A stretch of 64,000 nt of DNA, taken from the NCBI GenBank assembly GCA_036734025.1, contig DAIMZI010000013.1:1-64000 (forward strand), read 5' to 3'. Shown here one piece after another: positions 23,936 to 33,193 of this stretch. A program made the translations under genes and the position numbers. Origin of the DNA: DAIMZI01 sp036734025. GTDB taxonomy: Bacteria > Pseudomonadota > Alphaproteobacteria > Rhizobiales > Rhodomicrobiaceae. The notes beneath the pieces are model-generated. The model ran no database searches. It was not told where the DNA came from and worked only from the letters and a program-made list of their open reading frames with translations. Positions within the stretch are counted from its first letter, which is position 1. Every line of letters begins with the position of its first letter.

Positions 23936-24433
23936 ATGGCGGACTTGATCGAATTCGGCATACAGGCGGGTTTCGTCTTCTGCATCTGCTATGCGATCAT
24001 ATCCGACATGCGAAGCTGGCGCATTCCCAATTGGGTGTCGCTGTCTCTGGCCGCGCTTTTCCTGGGGCACGTATTGGCGACGGGACGCACGGGCGATCTG
24101 CCGGGGCATCTGCTGGTCGCCGGCATGGTGCTGGCGGTGACATTCGCCCTGTTCGCGCGCAATATCATCGGTGGTGGTGACGCAAAGCTGCTGCCGGCTC
24201 TGGCATTGTGGGCCGGCCCTGAGCATCTCGGTGCATTCCTTGTCTATGTCGCCATGGCAGGCGGCGCGATTGCCATGGCATTGCTGGCGCTGAAGCTCGC
24301 CATGCGTTCATTGCCCACGCTGGAAGATCATCCGCTGATGGCGATGCCGGTTTCATGGACGCGAGCCGGCTGCATCCCCTATGCGCTACCGATGGGGTGC
24401 AGTGCACTTGTCCTTGCGCCGTCAATGATCTGA
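23936..24433 (+). CDS. Prepilin peptidase, A24 family (CpaA type)
   Basis: 165 residues with five to six helices and no N-terminal methylase domain, the short form found with Flp/Tad pili. The two aspartates of this aspartic protease family are visible: IISDMRSWRIPN near residue 21 and IIGGGDAKLLPA near residue 79. It would cut leader peptides of Flp-type pilins at the inner membrane. GGGGGA precedes the ATG at 23936. No other pilus gene is in the window, so the substrates are elsewhere. Confidence 0.88.
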   Translation: MADLIEFGIQAGFVFCICYAIISDMRSWRIPNWVSLSLAALFLGHVLATGRTGDLPGHLLVAGMVLAVTFALFARNIIGGGDAKLLPALALWAGPEHLGAFLVYVAMAGGAIAMALLALKLAMRSLPTLEDHPLMAMPVSWTRAGCIPYALPMGCSALVLAPSMI

Positions 24434-24577
24434 CGGCGTTTGGCGCCGCTGATGCCACGATCAGGCCGGAGCGGCCGCTGTGAAGTCCGCTTCGGTAAAT
24501 GCCTGCCGAAGTGACCGCGATCGGTGGCTGATGGCCGGCGATGCGAACGTCAGTCAATCCGCCGCGCGCAGATCAAC

Positions 24578-24793
24578 TCAGTCGGACTTGGCCAGATTGA
24601 CGGCCTTGGGTCCCTTGCCACGGGGGTCGGGCTCGGTCTCGAACGTGACGCGCATGCCTTCATCGAGTGCGGGCAATCCCGAGCGCTCGACAGCAGAGAT
24701 GTGAACGAATACGTCCTTCCCGCCCTCATCCGGCGTAATGAAGCCATACCCTTTGGTCTGATTGAAAAACTTGACCGTACCGGACTGCTGCAT
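24578..24793 (-). CDS. cspA: Cold-shock-domain protein
   Basis: 71 residues forming one cold-shock domain. RNP1 is KGYGFITP and RNP2 is DVFVHISA, both intact, so it should bind single-stranded RNA or DNA. The C-terminal DPRGKGPKAVNLAKSD is typical of alphaproteobacterial CspA paralogues. The ATG at 24793 has AGGAG at good spacing. The frame continues upstream without a site. Several copies per genome are usual, so the symbol denotes the family. Confidence 0.93.
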   Translation of the reverse strand: MQQSGTVKFFNQTKGYGFITPDEGGKDVFVHISAVERSGLPALDEGMRVTFETEPDPRGKGPKAVNLAKSD

Positions 24794-25366
24794 GGGTCGA
24801 TCTCCTGATACCCAAAACATTAATAGCGCGATCAATCGACCACGCTAATCAACATGGTCGGCGCGTCACATTTCGGGGAGACACAATGCAGCTAACATCC
24901 GCATCAGCGGTACCGTAAGCTTAGTTCTTCCACCGGGTCCGTAAGGCCGCCCGATTGCCAGTCAAGTATGTCGGAATTGGCGGGGTGCCTCAAGCGGAAT
25001 CGCTTGATTTGCGGGCTTGTGCTCGTGTGCAACGCAACATATTGCCGCATGGGCATGCATCGGTTGCGCCCGCCATGGAGCCTCCCGGTTCATTCGAATG
25101 CTGAAAATAAATCCGTTGTGGCAACTTCGCATCGACTTTCTGTCAATCCCGTTAAGCCATTGAAATAAAACACATATTTAAAGTCAAAAGCGCGGCACCT
25201 TCTCGGCGACAATGCGTCGGGCGGCCATCATCGGTCCGCCCCCAAAACAACAATCGTGCGCCATCTTTTGCCGATATCAGCGACCATGCAAGACGGGAAT
25301 CAGCGATGCCGGTTTGACGACTGGCATGGTTTTGCCGTCTTCGAGCAGAACAGGAATGAGGAAGAC
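24794..25366. other. 573-base intergenic region between cspA and omp
   Basis: No gene is supported here. The left part must hold the cspA promoter and leader, the right part the omp promoter. A perfect 7-base inverted repeat, TCAAGCG (24990-24996) and CGCTTGA (25001-25007), has a 4-base loop and could be a weak terminator or a binding site. The part around 25100-25190 is AT-rich and promoter-like. A short open frame at 24968-25168 has no site and unlikely composition. Confidence 0.5.
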
Positions 25367-26116
25367 ATGATCAAATCAGCAAGCTTGCGACGCGTGGCAG
25401 GTGCCGCGGTGGTCGGCGCGCTGGCCTTTTCGGCGGCATCGGCGAACGCCGCCGACATCTATGAGGATGAAAGCCTGAAGGACATGCCCACTATCGCCGC
25501 CCCCGCCTATTTCACCTGGCAGGGCGCTTACATCGGCGCACATGTGGGCTATGCCTGGACCGATATCGACGTTACCGATGTCGATGGCTATTACAATGGC
25601 GCATCGTGGTCGTTCGATGCCGATGATTGGATCTATGGCGGCCAGATCGGCTACAACTGGCAGCGTGGCAATCTGGTTATCGGCCTGGAGGCTGATCTTG
25701 GCTATTTCGGCCTGGACGGCGCGGCCAATGATCCCACCGAGCCTGACCTGAAAGTATCCGCCGATGGTGGTCTTTACGGCACGTTGACCGGGCGGCTCGG
25801 CTACGCGATGAACCGCACATTGCTCTACGTCAAGGGCGGCGCGGCGTTCATCAACGCCGATCTGACGGTTCGCGATGACTTTGTGAAAGTCGCCAGCGAG
25901 GACAAGACCCTATGGGGCTATACGATCGGTGCGGGCGTCGAGCATGCGATCGACCCGAACTGGACGGTCAAGGTCGAATATCTGTATTTCGACTTCGAGG
26001 ATGCGACAGTGCGGACCGTGGATGATTTCCGCTGGGATGCGGATCTTGACGCACACACTGTCAAGCTGGGCGTGAATTACAAGTTCGGTGGCGAGCGTTA
26101 CGATTCGCTCAAATAG
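25367..26116 (+). CDS. Outer membrane beta-barrel protein (Omp25/Omp31-like)
   Basis: 249 residues. A clear signal peptide of about 29 residues is cleaved after SANA. It is followed by an eight-strand barrel of the OmpA/Omp25 type: WQGAYIGAHVGYAWTD, then IYGGQIGYNWQRGNLVIGLE, GTLTGRLGYAMNRTLLYVKG and a final strand ending VNYKF. These are major surface proteins of Rhizobiales. GAGGAAG precedes the ATG at 25367. A strong terminator follows at 26150. Confidence 0.92.
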   Translation: MIKSASLRRVAGAAVVGALAFSAASANAADIYEDESLKDMPTIAAPAYFTWQGAYIGAHVGYAWTDIDVTDVDGYYNGASWSFDADDWIYGGQIGYNWQRGNLVIGLEADLGYFGLDGAANDPTEPDLKVSADGGLYGTLTGRLGYAMNRTLLYVKGGAAFINADLTVRDDFVKVASEDKTLWGYTIGAGVEHAIDPNWTVKVEYLYFDFEDATVRTVDDFRWDADLDAHTVKLGVNYKFGGERYDSLK

Positions 26117-26149
26117 ACAGCAGTCTTGACAGGATTGTTTTTTGCAATG

Positions 26150-26178
26150 AAGGCGGCGTCCATGCGGGGCGCCGCCTT
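26150..26178 (+). terminator. Rho-independent terminator after the omp gene
   Basis: Stem AAGGCGGCG (26150-26158) pairs exactly with CGCCGCCTT (26170-26178) across an 11-base loop, followed by ATTGTTTG. It lies 33 bases after the omp stop, and on the opposite strand it would also serve ilvC transcription. Confidence 0.8.
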
Positions 26179-26209
26179 ATTGTTTGTAAAAGACGCTGGT
26201 TCGGCCGGC

Positions 26210-27229
26210 TCAGTTGCGGCTCTTGTCCACCAGTGCGCGCTCTGAAATCCACGGCATCATGGCGCGCAGCCGCTTGCCCACCTCTTCGATATCGTGCTGC
26301 TCGCAGGCCGCGCGGCGCGCCTTGAAGCTGGTCTGATTGACCTTGTTCTCCAGCATCCAGTCGCGCGTGAAGCGCCCGCTCTGGATATCGGCCAGCACCT
26401 CTTTCATGCGCACCTTGGTCTCGGGCGTGATGACCCGCGGGCCCGAGACATATTCGCCGAATTCAGCCGTGTTGGAGATCGAATAATTCATGTTGGCGAT
26501 GCCGCCTTCATAGATCAGGTCGACGATCAGCTTCATTTCGTGGACACATTCGAAATAGGCCATCTCCGGCGCATAGCCCGCCTCGATCAGCGTTTCATAG
26601 CCCGCGCGCATCAACTCGACCACGCCGCCGCACAACACGGTCTGCTCGCCGAACAGGTCGGTTTCGCATTCCTCGCGGAATGTGGTTTCGATGATCCCGG
26701 CGCGACCGCCGCCGATGGCGCTGGCATAGGACAGCATCAGATCATGCGCGTTGCCGCTGGCATCGCGGGCGATGGCCATCAGGCACGGCACGCCGGCACC
26801 GCGCAGATATTCGGCGCGAACCGTGTGGCCCGGCCCCTTGGGCGCCACCATGCCGACATCCAGATCACCGCGCGGTTCGATGAGGTTGAAATGGATGTTC
26901 AGCCCGTGCGCGAACAGCAGCGCCGCGCCCTCGCGCATATTGTCCTTCAGATCGGCATTATAAATGTCGGCCTGAAGTTCATCGGGGGTGAGCAGCATCA
27001 TGACATCGGCCCAGCGCGCCGCATCGGCGACACTCATCACCTTGAGCCCCTCGGCTTGCGCCTTGCGCGCTGAGGCCGAGCCTTCACGAAGGCCGACCGC
27101 GACATTCTGGACGCCGGTATCGCGCAGGTTGAGCGCATGGGCATGGCCCTGGCTGCCATAGCCGATAATGGCGACATTCTTGTTCTTGATCAGGCCGATA
27201 TCGGCATCACGATCATAATAGACCCGCAT
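26210..27229 (-). CDS. ilvC: Ketol-acid reductoisomerase
   Basis: 339 residues, class I length. It isomerises and reduces 2-acetolactate or 2-aceto-2-hydroxybutyrate with NADPH and Mg2+ in valine, leucine and isoleucine synthesis. The NADPH loop is AIIGYGSQGHAHALNLRDTG, with APKGPGHTVRAEY next. The acidic Mg site FGEQTVLCGG and EAGYAPEMAYFECVHEMKL lie in the C-terminal domain. The ATG at 27229 has GGGGA upstream. It lies downstream of ilvN on the same strand, separated by a membrane protein gene. Confidence 0.97.
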   Translation of the reverse strand: MRVYYDRDADIGLIKNKNVAIIGYGSQGHAHALNLRDTGVQNVAVGLREGSASARKAQAEGLKVMSVADAARWADVMMLLTPDELQADIYNADLKDNMREGAALLFAHGLNIHFNLIEPRGDLDVGMVAPKGPGHTVRAEYLRGAGVPCLMAIARDASGNAHDLMLSYASAIGGGRAGIIETTFREECETDLFGEQTVLCGGVVELMRAGYETLIEAGYAPEMAYFECVHEMKLIVDLIYEGGIANMNYSISNTAEFGEYVSGPRVITPETKVRMKEVLADIQSGRFTRDWMLENKVNQTSFKARRAACEQHDIEEVGKRLRAMMPWISERALVDKSRN

Positions 27230-27369
27230 AGCGTTAGTCCCCGTCTAGGTGATTATGTTTCTCATTGATCGGGCAGCGGCGCCGTGCAAGCGCACGTTAC
27301 CGGCCCCCGTGAAGGGTGCGGAACCGGGCAAGACCCACCTTGCCCAGCCGCATAGTGTGATGGACAGGC

Positions 27370-27801
27370 TTATTCGTGACCGCCCATTTCGCCCAGATAG
27401 CGACGGCTCAGGCGGATCATGAGCGTCAGGTTCACGACGATATCGAACAGTATCGCGATCAAGGCTGTAAGTCCGAAATAGACCTGAAACGACGACAGCT
27501 CCAGATTGCCGCGATAATAGTCGAAAAAGGCAAAGAGAAGTGGAATGAGCGGAATGATGGAAACCAGAGCATCTACCGCCATGACCAGCGTGCTGGGCAC
27601 GCCTGTCAGGGCGATGCCGCCGGACTGGATCCAAAGGTAGACAATCATCAGGATGGACGCCCAGAACGATATGGCGATGGCGTTCTCGGGGCTTGGCTGG
27701 TAGCCGGTGTTGAAAAAGAAGAAGACAATGATGACGATGGTCAGCACGATTGCGGACATTTCCCGCATAATGTGCCCCAGGAAACTTAGAAATCTGGACA
27801 T
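27370..27801 (-). CDS. Uncharacterised four-helix membrane protein between ilvN and ilvC
   Basis: 143 residues with hydrophobic segments about 15-32, 42-60, 72-92 and 105-128, and a short charged C-terminus. It has no family motif that I recognise. AGGAGGGA sits just before the ATG at 27801, so the start is secure. It lies 140 bases before ilvC and 143 after ilvN, so it may have its own promoter and need not be part of the amino acid pathway. Confidence 0.7.
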   Translation of the reverse strand: MSRFLSFLGHIMREMSAIVLTIVIIVFFFFNTGYQPSPENAIAISFWASILMIVYLWIQSGGIALTGVPSTLVMAVDALVSIIPLIPLLFAFFDYYRGNLELSSFQVYFGLTALIAILFDIVVNLTLMIRLSRRYLGEMGGHE

Positions 27802-27944
27802 GCTGTCCCTCCTGATCTGATCCGCAGACGCAAACCCACTTGCCGGTGGCGCGCGAATTGGAAAGCCCTCTGCCTCGGTTAGCGCCGCATGCTATTCCAG
27901 GATGCGAGCCAAAAACACCAAAAAACAAGCTATGATGGCGAGGA

Positions 27945-28487
27945 TTAGGTCGAATCCATCCCGCGCGCAATGGCGGCGGCGCCGGTACGCACGACTTCGA
28001 CGAGGCCGAGCGGCTGCATCAGCGAAATGAACTGCTCGACCTTGCTTGACCTGCCGGTGATCTCGAAAATGAAATGTTCGGTGGTTGCGTCCACGACCTG
28101 AGCGCGGAAGGCTTCGGCAAGGCGCAGGGACTCGACACGCTTTTCGCCCTTGCTGCGCACCTTGACCAGGGCCAGTTCGCGCTCTAGCGGATTGCCCAGC
28201 CACGTGAGATCGACCACGCGATGAACCGGCACGAGGCGTTCGAGCTGGCTCTTGATCTGATGGATTACCATCGGCGAGCCTGTGGTGACGATCGTGATCC
28301 GCGACAGATGCGCGTCGTGCACGGTCTCCGATACCGTGAGCGAGTCGATGTTGTAGCCGCGCCCCGAGAACAGGCCAATGACGCGCGCCAGGACGCCCGG
28401 CTCGTTATCGACAAGGACAGACATCGTATGCTGCTCGATCGGTTCTTCGGACGAGGTCATCTGACCACCTTGTGCAACTGGCTTCAT
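27945..28487 (-). CDS. ilvN: Acetolactate synthase, regulatory small subunit
   Basis: About 180 residues. An N-terminal ACT domain begins MSVLVDNEPGVLARVIGLFS, which binds valine for feedback control. The C-terminal ALS_ss_C domain contains ERELALVKVRSKGEKR. Together with IlvI it forms acetolactate synthase. The ATG at 28487 overlaps the stop of the upstream transporter gene as ATGA and gives the length seen in relatives. An ATG at 28460 with AAGGTGG before it is a possible second start. Confidence 0.93.
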   Translation of the reverse strand: MKPVAQGGQMTSSEEPIEQHTMSVLVDNEPGVLARVIGLFSGRGYNIDSLTVSETVHDAHLSRITIVTTGSPMVIHQIKSQLERLVPVHRVVDLTWLGNPLERELALVKVRSKGEKRVESLRLAEAFRAQVVDATTEHFIFEITGRSSKVEQFISLMQPLGLVEVVRTGAAAIARGMDST

Positions 28488-29440
28488 GGCTTCACTCTTA
28501 TGGCGCCCGGATTGAGCGGTGAGGGTTGAGACTTGTGCAGCGAGATCGCCACGCCCGCGGCCGCCACGAACATGCCCGCCCAGCCGAACCATGGCAACTC
28601 TTCGCCAAGCAGCAGCCAGCCAAGCGCGGCGGAAACCGGCGGCACGAGAAACAGCATGGTGGAGACGCGCGAGGCTTCGCCGCGGCGCAGCATCGCCAGC
28701 AGCAAAGTGAGCGCGAGCAGAGAATTGGCGAGCACCAGATAAGCCAGAGCCCACAGCAGTTCCGCGCTCCAGTCAACCCGCCAGCTTTCAAGGCCTGAAG
28801 CGAGCATAGCGGTGACACAAGCGGCGGCTGCGTATTGTATGAGATTGGACGAGACCGGGTGGTACGAGACGCCGAAGCGCTTTTCCCACAATGTCCCCGC
28901 CGTCATGCTGAGCACGCTGCAGGCGGCAAGCACGATGCCGACCGCCGAGGCGACAGCGACGCTTTGCTGCGCCACGATGACGATCGCCGCGCCGCTCAGC
29001 CCCAACGCCAGGCCGAGCCAGCGCAGGCCAGTCACACGCCCCTCTCCGGTCAGCGCCGGCGCAAGAAGCGCAACCAGGATCGGCTGCATCGACGCTATGA
29101 GGGCGACGCTGCCCGCAGAGGCCCCCGCCGACAAGGCGGCATAGACGAAGCAGAAATAGCCCGCCTGAATGAACAGACCAACGACGATGAGGTGAAACCA
29201 CGCCATCGCGGTAGCCGGAAGGGGCGTGCGCATCACCACGAACACCGGCAGCAATATGAGCAGGACCAGAGCATAGCGGATCGTCAGAAGCGTGAACGGT
29301 TCGGCATGGGCCACGCCGATCTTGCCGACGACGAAGCCGCCTGCCCACAGAAGCAGGAAGATCGGCGGCGCAAGAAATGGCCATATCGGTTCGTTGGCGA
29401 CCGCCCCGGGGGACGGCGCAGCGGCTGCTGGCGTTTGCAT
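28484..29440 (-). CDS. DMT-superfamily (EamA) transporter inserted between ilvI and ilvN
   Basis: 318 residues, ten helices in two EamA repeats. The first repeat has FVVGKIGVAHAEPFTLLTIRYA, and the second ends with FLVPPVSAALGWLLLGEELP, both typical. EamA proteins export amino acids, metabolites or drugs. Its stop overlaps the ilvN start (28484-28487) and it lies 54 bases after ilvI, so it is in the same transcript. Export of branched-chain amino acids or intermediates is a context-based guess only. Confidence 0.88.
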   Translation of the reverse strand: MQTPAAAAPSPGAVANEPIWPFLAPPIFLLLWAGGFVVGKIGVAHAEPFTLLTIRYALVLLILLPVFVVMRTPLPATAMAWFHLIVVGLFIQAGYFCFVYAALSAGASAGSVALIASMQPILVALLAPALTGEGRVTGLRWLGLALGLSGAAIVIVAQQSVAVASAVGIVLAACSVLSMTAGTLWEKRFGVSYHPVSSNLIQYAAAACVTAMLASGLESWRVDWSAELLWALAYLVLANSLLALTLLLAMLRRGEASRVSTMLFLVPPVSAALGWLLLGEELPWFGWAGMFVAAAGVAISLHKSQPSPLNPGAIRVKP

Positions 29441-29494
29441 TGCTGAAAACTCCGATGGCGCCGGCGGAGCGAGCCCCCCGTGGCTCGCGCGCGG

Positions 29495-31261
29495 CTAGAC
29501 CATCACCTTGCCTTCTTCGGTGATGGCGTTCTCGATGTCTGCATCGGTCACGTCATCGCCCATGAGCATGTTGTTGTGAGCTTCGCCGCTGGGGATCATC
29601 GGGAAGCAATTGGCTTCCTTGCTGACCCGGCAATCGAAGATCACCGGCCCTGGCGTCGCGATCATCTCTTTTATCAGATCATCAAGTTCATCAGGTTTTT
29701 CAGCGCGCAGCCCCTTTGCCCCATAGGCTTCGGCGAGCTTGACGAAATCGGGCAGCGCGGCCGAATAAGAATGCGAGTAGCGCCCGCCGTGGATCAATTC
29801 CTGCCACTGGCGCACCATGCCCATATATTCATTGTTGATAATGAATATCTTGACCGGCAGATCATACTGCACCGCCGTGGACATCTCCTGCATGTTCATG
29901 AGGATCGAGGCTTCGCCCGCAATGTCGATGACGAGAGCCTTGGGATGGGCCACCTGAACGCCGATCGCTGCCGGCAGGCCGTAACCCATGGTGCCGAGAC
30001 CGCCCGAGGTCATCCAGCGGTTCGGCTCCTCGAAGCGGTAGAACTGCGCCGCCCACATCTGATGCTGGCCGACCTCAGTCGTTATGTAGGTATCCATGTC
30101 CCGGGTCAGCTCATAGACGCGCTGCACGGCATATTGCGGCATGATGACATCATCGCGCATCTTGTAGCTGAGACAGTCGCGGCCGCGCCAATCGTCGATC
30201 TGCTTCCACCAGCGCTTCAGCGCTGGCTTGTCGATCTGCGGCGACTTGGCCCGCCACACCCGGACCATTTCTTCGAGCACATGGGCGACATCACCGATGA
30301 TCGGCAGATCGGCGCGGACATTCTTGTTTATGGAGGACGGGTCGATGTCGATATGGATTTTCCTTGAGCCCGGCGAGAAGGCATCGAGCCGCCCGGTAAT
30401 CCTGTCGTCGAAGCGCGCGCCCACATTGATCATCACGTCGCAGTCATGCATCGCCATGTTCGCTTCATAGGTGCCATGCATGCCCAGCATGCCCAGCCAT
30501 TTGGGATCGGCAGCCGGAAAGGCTCCCAGCCCCATCAGCGTTGAGGTTACAGGATAGCCGGTGATCGCCACCAGTTCGCGCAGCAGCTTGCTGGCGGCCG
30601 GGCCCGAATTGATGACGCCCCCGCCGGTGTAGAAGATCGGGCGCTTCGCCGAGGCGATCATGTCCACCGCATCGCGGATGGCCTGCTGATCGCCCTTGAG
30701 CGCGGGGCGATAGCTCTTGTGGGTGATCTGCCCCGGGCTGACATACGGGCCTTTGGCGAACTGTATGTCCTTGGGAATGTCCACCACGACCGGACCGGGA
30801 CGACCATTTTGCGCCACATAGAAAGCCTCGTGCAGCACGCGCGCCAGATCATTCACGTCCTTGACCAGATAATTGTGCTTGGTGCACGGGCGCGTTATCC
30901 CGATGGTGTCGCACTCCTGGAATGCGTCATTGCCGATCAGATGCGTTGGCACCTGGCCGGTGAGGCAAACCACGGGGATCGAGTCCATCAGCGCATCTGT
31001 GAGGCCCGTCACCGCATTGGTCGCGCCTGGGCCGGACGTGACCAGAACGACGCCAACCCGGCCTGTGGAGCGCGCATAACCTTCTGCGGCATGCACCGCG
31101 CCCTGCTCATGGCGGACGAGATAATGACGCAGCCGATCCTGCTTGTGCAATTCGTCATAGATCGGCAGCACGGCGCCGCCCGGATAGCCGAAAATCAAAT
31201 CGACACCCTGGTCGGCTAGCGCGCGCAGCACGATTTCCGCGCCGGTCATAATCGTCGTCAT
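29495..31261 (-). CDS. ilvI: Acetolactate synthase, catalytic large subunit
   Basis: 588 residues. ThDP/FAD enzyme that condenses two pyruvates, or pyruvate with 2-oxobutyrate. It has LIFGYPGGAVLPIYDEL, the catalytic glutamate in VRHEQGAVHAAEGYAR, SGPGATNAVTGL and the C-terminal INNEYMGMVRQWQ. Where ThDP enzymes usually read GDG, this protein reads AGEASILMNMQ, with glutamate in the metal position. I believe close alphaproteobacterial relatives vary here, but it deserves checking. The ATG at 31261 follows TGGAGC. First gene of ilvI-transporter-ilvN. Confidence 0.94.
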   Translation of the reverse strand: MTTIMTGAEIVLRALADQGVDLIFGYPGGAVLPIYDELHKQDRLRHYLVRHEQGAVHAAEGYARSTGRVGVVLVTSGPGATNAVTGLTDALMDSIPVVCLTGQVPTHLIGNDAFQECDTIGITRPCTKHNYLVKDVNDLARVLHEAFYVAQNGRPGPVVVDIPKDIQFAKGPYVSPGQITHKSYRPALKGDQQAIRDAVDMIASAKRPIFYTGGGVINSGPAASKLLRELVAITGYPVTSTLMGLGAFPAADPKWLGMLGMHGTYEANMAMHDCDVMINVGARFDDRITGRLDAFSPGSRKIHIDIDPSSINKNVRADLPIIGDVAHVLEEMVRVWRAKSPQIDKPALKRWWKQIDDWRGRDCLSYKMRDDVIMPQYAVQRVYELTRDMDTYITTEVGQHQMWAAQFYRFEEPNRWMTSGGLGTMGYGLPAAIGVQVAHPKALVIDIAGEASILMNMQEMSTAVQYDLPVKIFIINNEYMGMVRQWQELIHGGRYSHSYSAALPDFVKLAEAYGAKGLRAEKPDELDDLIKEMIATPGPVIFDCRVSKEANCFPMIPSGEAHNNMLMGDDVTDADIENAITEEGKVMV

Positions 31262-31407
31262 CGGTCTTGCTCCAACTCACAGCTCGCCGCGCCGCGATAG
31301 TTCGGGGTGCAGCGCACAAACGCTAAGGAACCTAATGATAACAGCATGCGCGGTCAATAGGCAGTCTGAAACAAATATCTGCTGCATGAGCTGATTTATC
31401 GCATTTA

Positions 31408-32310
31408 TTACGAATCTACAATCTGCCACGTAATCATATTTCGTCTCGCCCATGTCATCTGCCGCTTTGCATAGCGCCGCGTCTGTGTCTTCATCCTCGT
31501 TGTCGCCTCGGCAAGACCGATATCCCCGCGCAGAAAATCGCCCAGCTCCCGCATGCCGATGGCACGCATCGCCGGCAGGTCCGGCGGCAGACCGGATGAG
31601 AGCAGCGCCCTGACCTCATCGACACAGCCGCGCGCGATCATCTCGTCCACGCGCTCGTCGCAGCGCCGGTAAAGCGCCGCGCGCGATGGCGCAAGCAGGA
31701 TACACCGCGCGTCCTCCTCGCGGATCAGCGGCCTGCCGGCATCGCGCTGCCAATCGGCCAGCGAGCGGCCCGTCGCCTCGATAACTTCCAGCGCGCGCAC
31801 GATGCGTTGCGGGTCGCTGTCGCGAAGCCGCGCCGCCATCAGCGGATCGCGCCGCGCCAGCACCCGGTGAAGAGCTTCAGACGGCACGCGGCGGGCGCGA
31901 TGTCGCCAGCGCGCCTTTATGTCAGCCGGGATATCGGGGACGCGGGACAGACCCTTTGTCAGCGCCATGAAGTAGAGCCCCGTTCCCCCAACGAAAATCG
32001 GCACCAGACCCATGGCCCGCGCCTCAGCCAGCGAGCGCCCGGCATCCTCAAGCCATTTGCCGACCGAATAAACCGTTGCTGCCGGCACACCGCCGAAAAG
32101 TCGGTGCGGCGCACACGCTTCATCCTCTGCGCTCGGGCGCGCAGTAAGGATGTGCAACTCGCGGTAGACCTGCATGCTGTCGGCGTTGATGATCATGCCG
32201 CCATGCCCCTTGGCCAGACGCAGCGCCAGAGCGGACTTGCCGCCGGCTGTCGGGCCTGCAATAAGGACGGCGTGTTTCGCCTCGCCCGCTTTCGGTATCG
32301 ACCTCTTCAT
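31408..32310 (-). CDS. miaA: tRNA dimethylallyltransferase
   Basis: 300 residues. It transfers the dimethylallyl group to A37 of tRNAs that read UNN codons. The P-loop is LIAGPTAGGKSALALRLA, followed by INADSMQVYRELHILTARPS and FVGGTGLYFMALTKGL, all standard. The end (KTQTRRYAKRQMTWAR) matches the usual tRNA-binding tail. The only plausible start, ATG 32310, overlaps the start codon of serB on the other strand. There is little room for a separate promoter, which must lie inside serB. Confidence 0.96.
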   Translation of the reverse strand: MKRSIPKAGEAKHAVLIAGPTAGGKSALALRLAKGHGGMIINADSMQVYRELHILTARPSAEDEACAPHRLFGGVPAATVYSVGKWLEDAGRSLAEARAMGLVPIFVGGTGLYFMALTKGLSRVPDIPADIKARWRHRARRVPSEALHRVLARRDPLMAARLRDSDPQRIVRALEVIEATGRSLADWQRDAGRPLIREEDARCILLAPSRAALYRRCDERVDEMIARGCVDEVRALLSSGLPPDLPAMRAIGMRELGDFLRGDIGLAEATTRMKTQTRRYAKRQMTWARRNMITWQIVDS

Positions 32311-33193
32311 GTCACATGTTCTTATACTTATCGCGCCGGATCCGACAGACCGGCTTGATCAGATCATCGGAATGCTCGCCCTGACCATTCCGGGCGCTGG
32401 TGAGCCGGTGTGGCTGGCCCCCAGGCAGGCTGTCGAGGTTCTGCTGCCCGGTCATGTCGACAAAGCCGGCATCAGCCGCACTGTCGAGAGCGCTATCGGC
32501 GCCAGCACCGTGGACTGGGCGCTGCTGCCGGCGGATGGCAGACGCAAGAAGCTTCTCGTGGCCGACATGGACTCGACCATTATCGAGCAGGAATGTCTCG
32601 ATGAAGTCGCTGATGTGGCGGGCATCAAGCCGCGCATCGCTGCGATCACCGAACGGGCAATGCGCGGCGAGCTCGATTTTGCCGAAGCTCTGCGCGAGCG
32701 CATCAGGCTGCTGGATGGCTTCCCCGAAGACGCGCTGTCTGACATCATGGCGACGCGCATCAGCCTGACGCCTGGCGCCCGCACCTTGGTCGCCACGATG
32801 CAGGAGCATGGCGCATTCACCCTTCTGGTCTCGGGCGGCTTCACCTTTTTCACCAGCCGGGTGGCGGAGATGGCCGGATTTGACGCGCATCAGGGCAACG
32901 AACTGATGTTTGAAGCCGGACGGTTGCGCGGTGTCGCCGAACCGATCCTCGGGCGCGAGGCCAAGAGAACGGCGCTTGCCGCGGAGGTTGCAAGACGGGG
33001 CATAGAAGCGGCTGATGTCATGGCCGTCGGCGACGGCGCCAACGATCTGGCCATGATGGAAGCCGCAGGGCTTGGTGTGGCGTTTCGCGCCAAGGCCGTG
33101 GTGGCGGCTCAAGCCGATGCGCGCATTGACCATTGCGACCTGAGCGCGCTGTTATATCTGCAAGGCTATCGGCACGAGGAATTCAAGCTGTGA
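32309..33193 (+). CDS. serB: Phosphoserine phosphatase
   Basis: 294 residues. HAD-family enzyme for the last step of serine synthesis. The N-terminal ACT-like part (1-70) is followed by the catalytic VADMDSTIIEQECLDE (nucleophile Asp), LVSGGFTFFTSRVAE and AVGDGANDLAMMEAAGLGVAF. The ATG at 32309 shares two bases with the miaA start codon on the minus strand (the bases CATG at 32308-32311). No good ribosome binding site precedes it, so it may be leaderless or use a weak site. Confidence 0.95.
   Translation: MSHVLILIAPDPTDRLDQIIGMLALTIPGAGEPVWLAPRQAVEVLLPGHVDKAGISRTVESAIGASTVDWALLPADGRRKKLLVADMDSTIIEQECLDEVADVAGIKPRIAAITERAMRGELDFAEALRERIRLLDGFPEDALSDIMATRISLTPGARTLVATMQEHGAFTLLVSGGFTFFTSRVAEMAGFDAHQGNELMFEAGRLRGVAEPILGREAKRTALAAEVARRGIEAADVMAVGDGANDLAMMEAAGLGVAFRAKAVVAAQADARIDHCDLSALLYLQGYRHEEFKL

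Noticed and set aside
24968..25168. 66-codon plus-strand frame between cspA and omp
   Set aside because: No ribosome binding site, unlikely composition, and located in promoter-like DNA.
27245..27970. 241-codon minus-strand frame overlapping the membrane protein before ilvC
   Set aside because: The 143-residue frame has a near-perfect ribosome binding site and four helices. The longer frame has neither.
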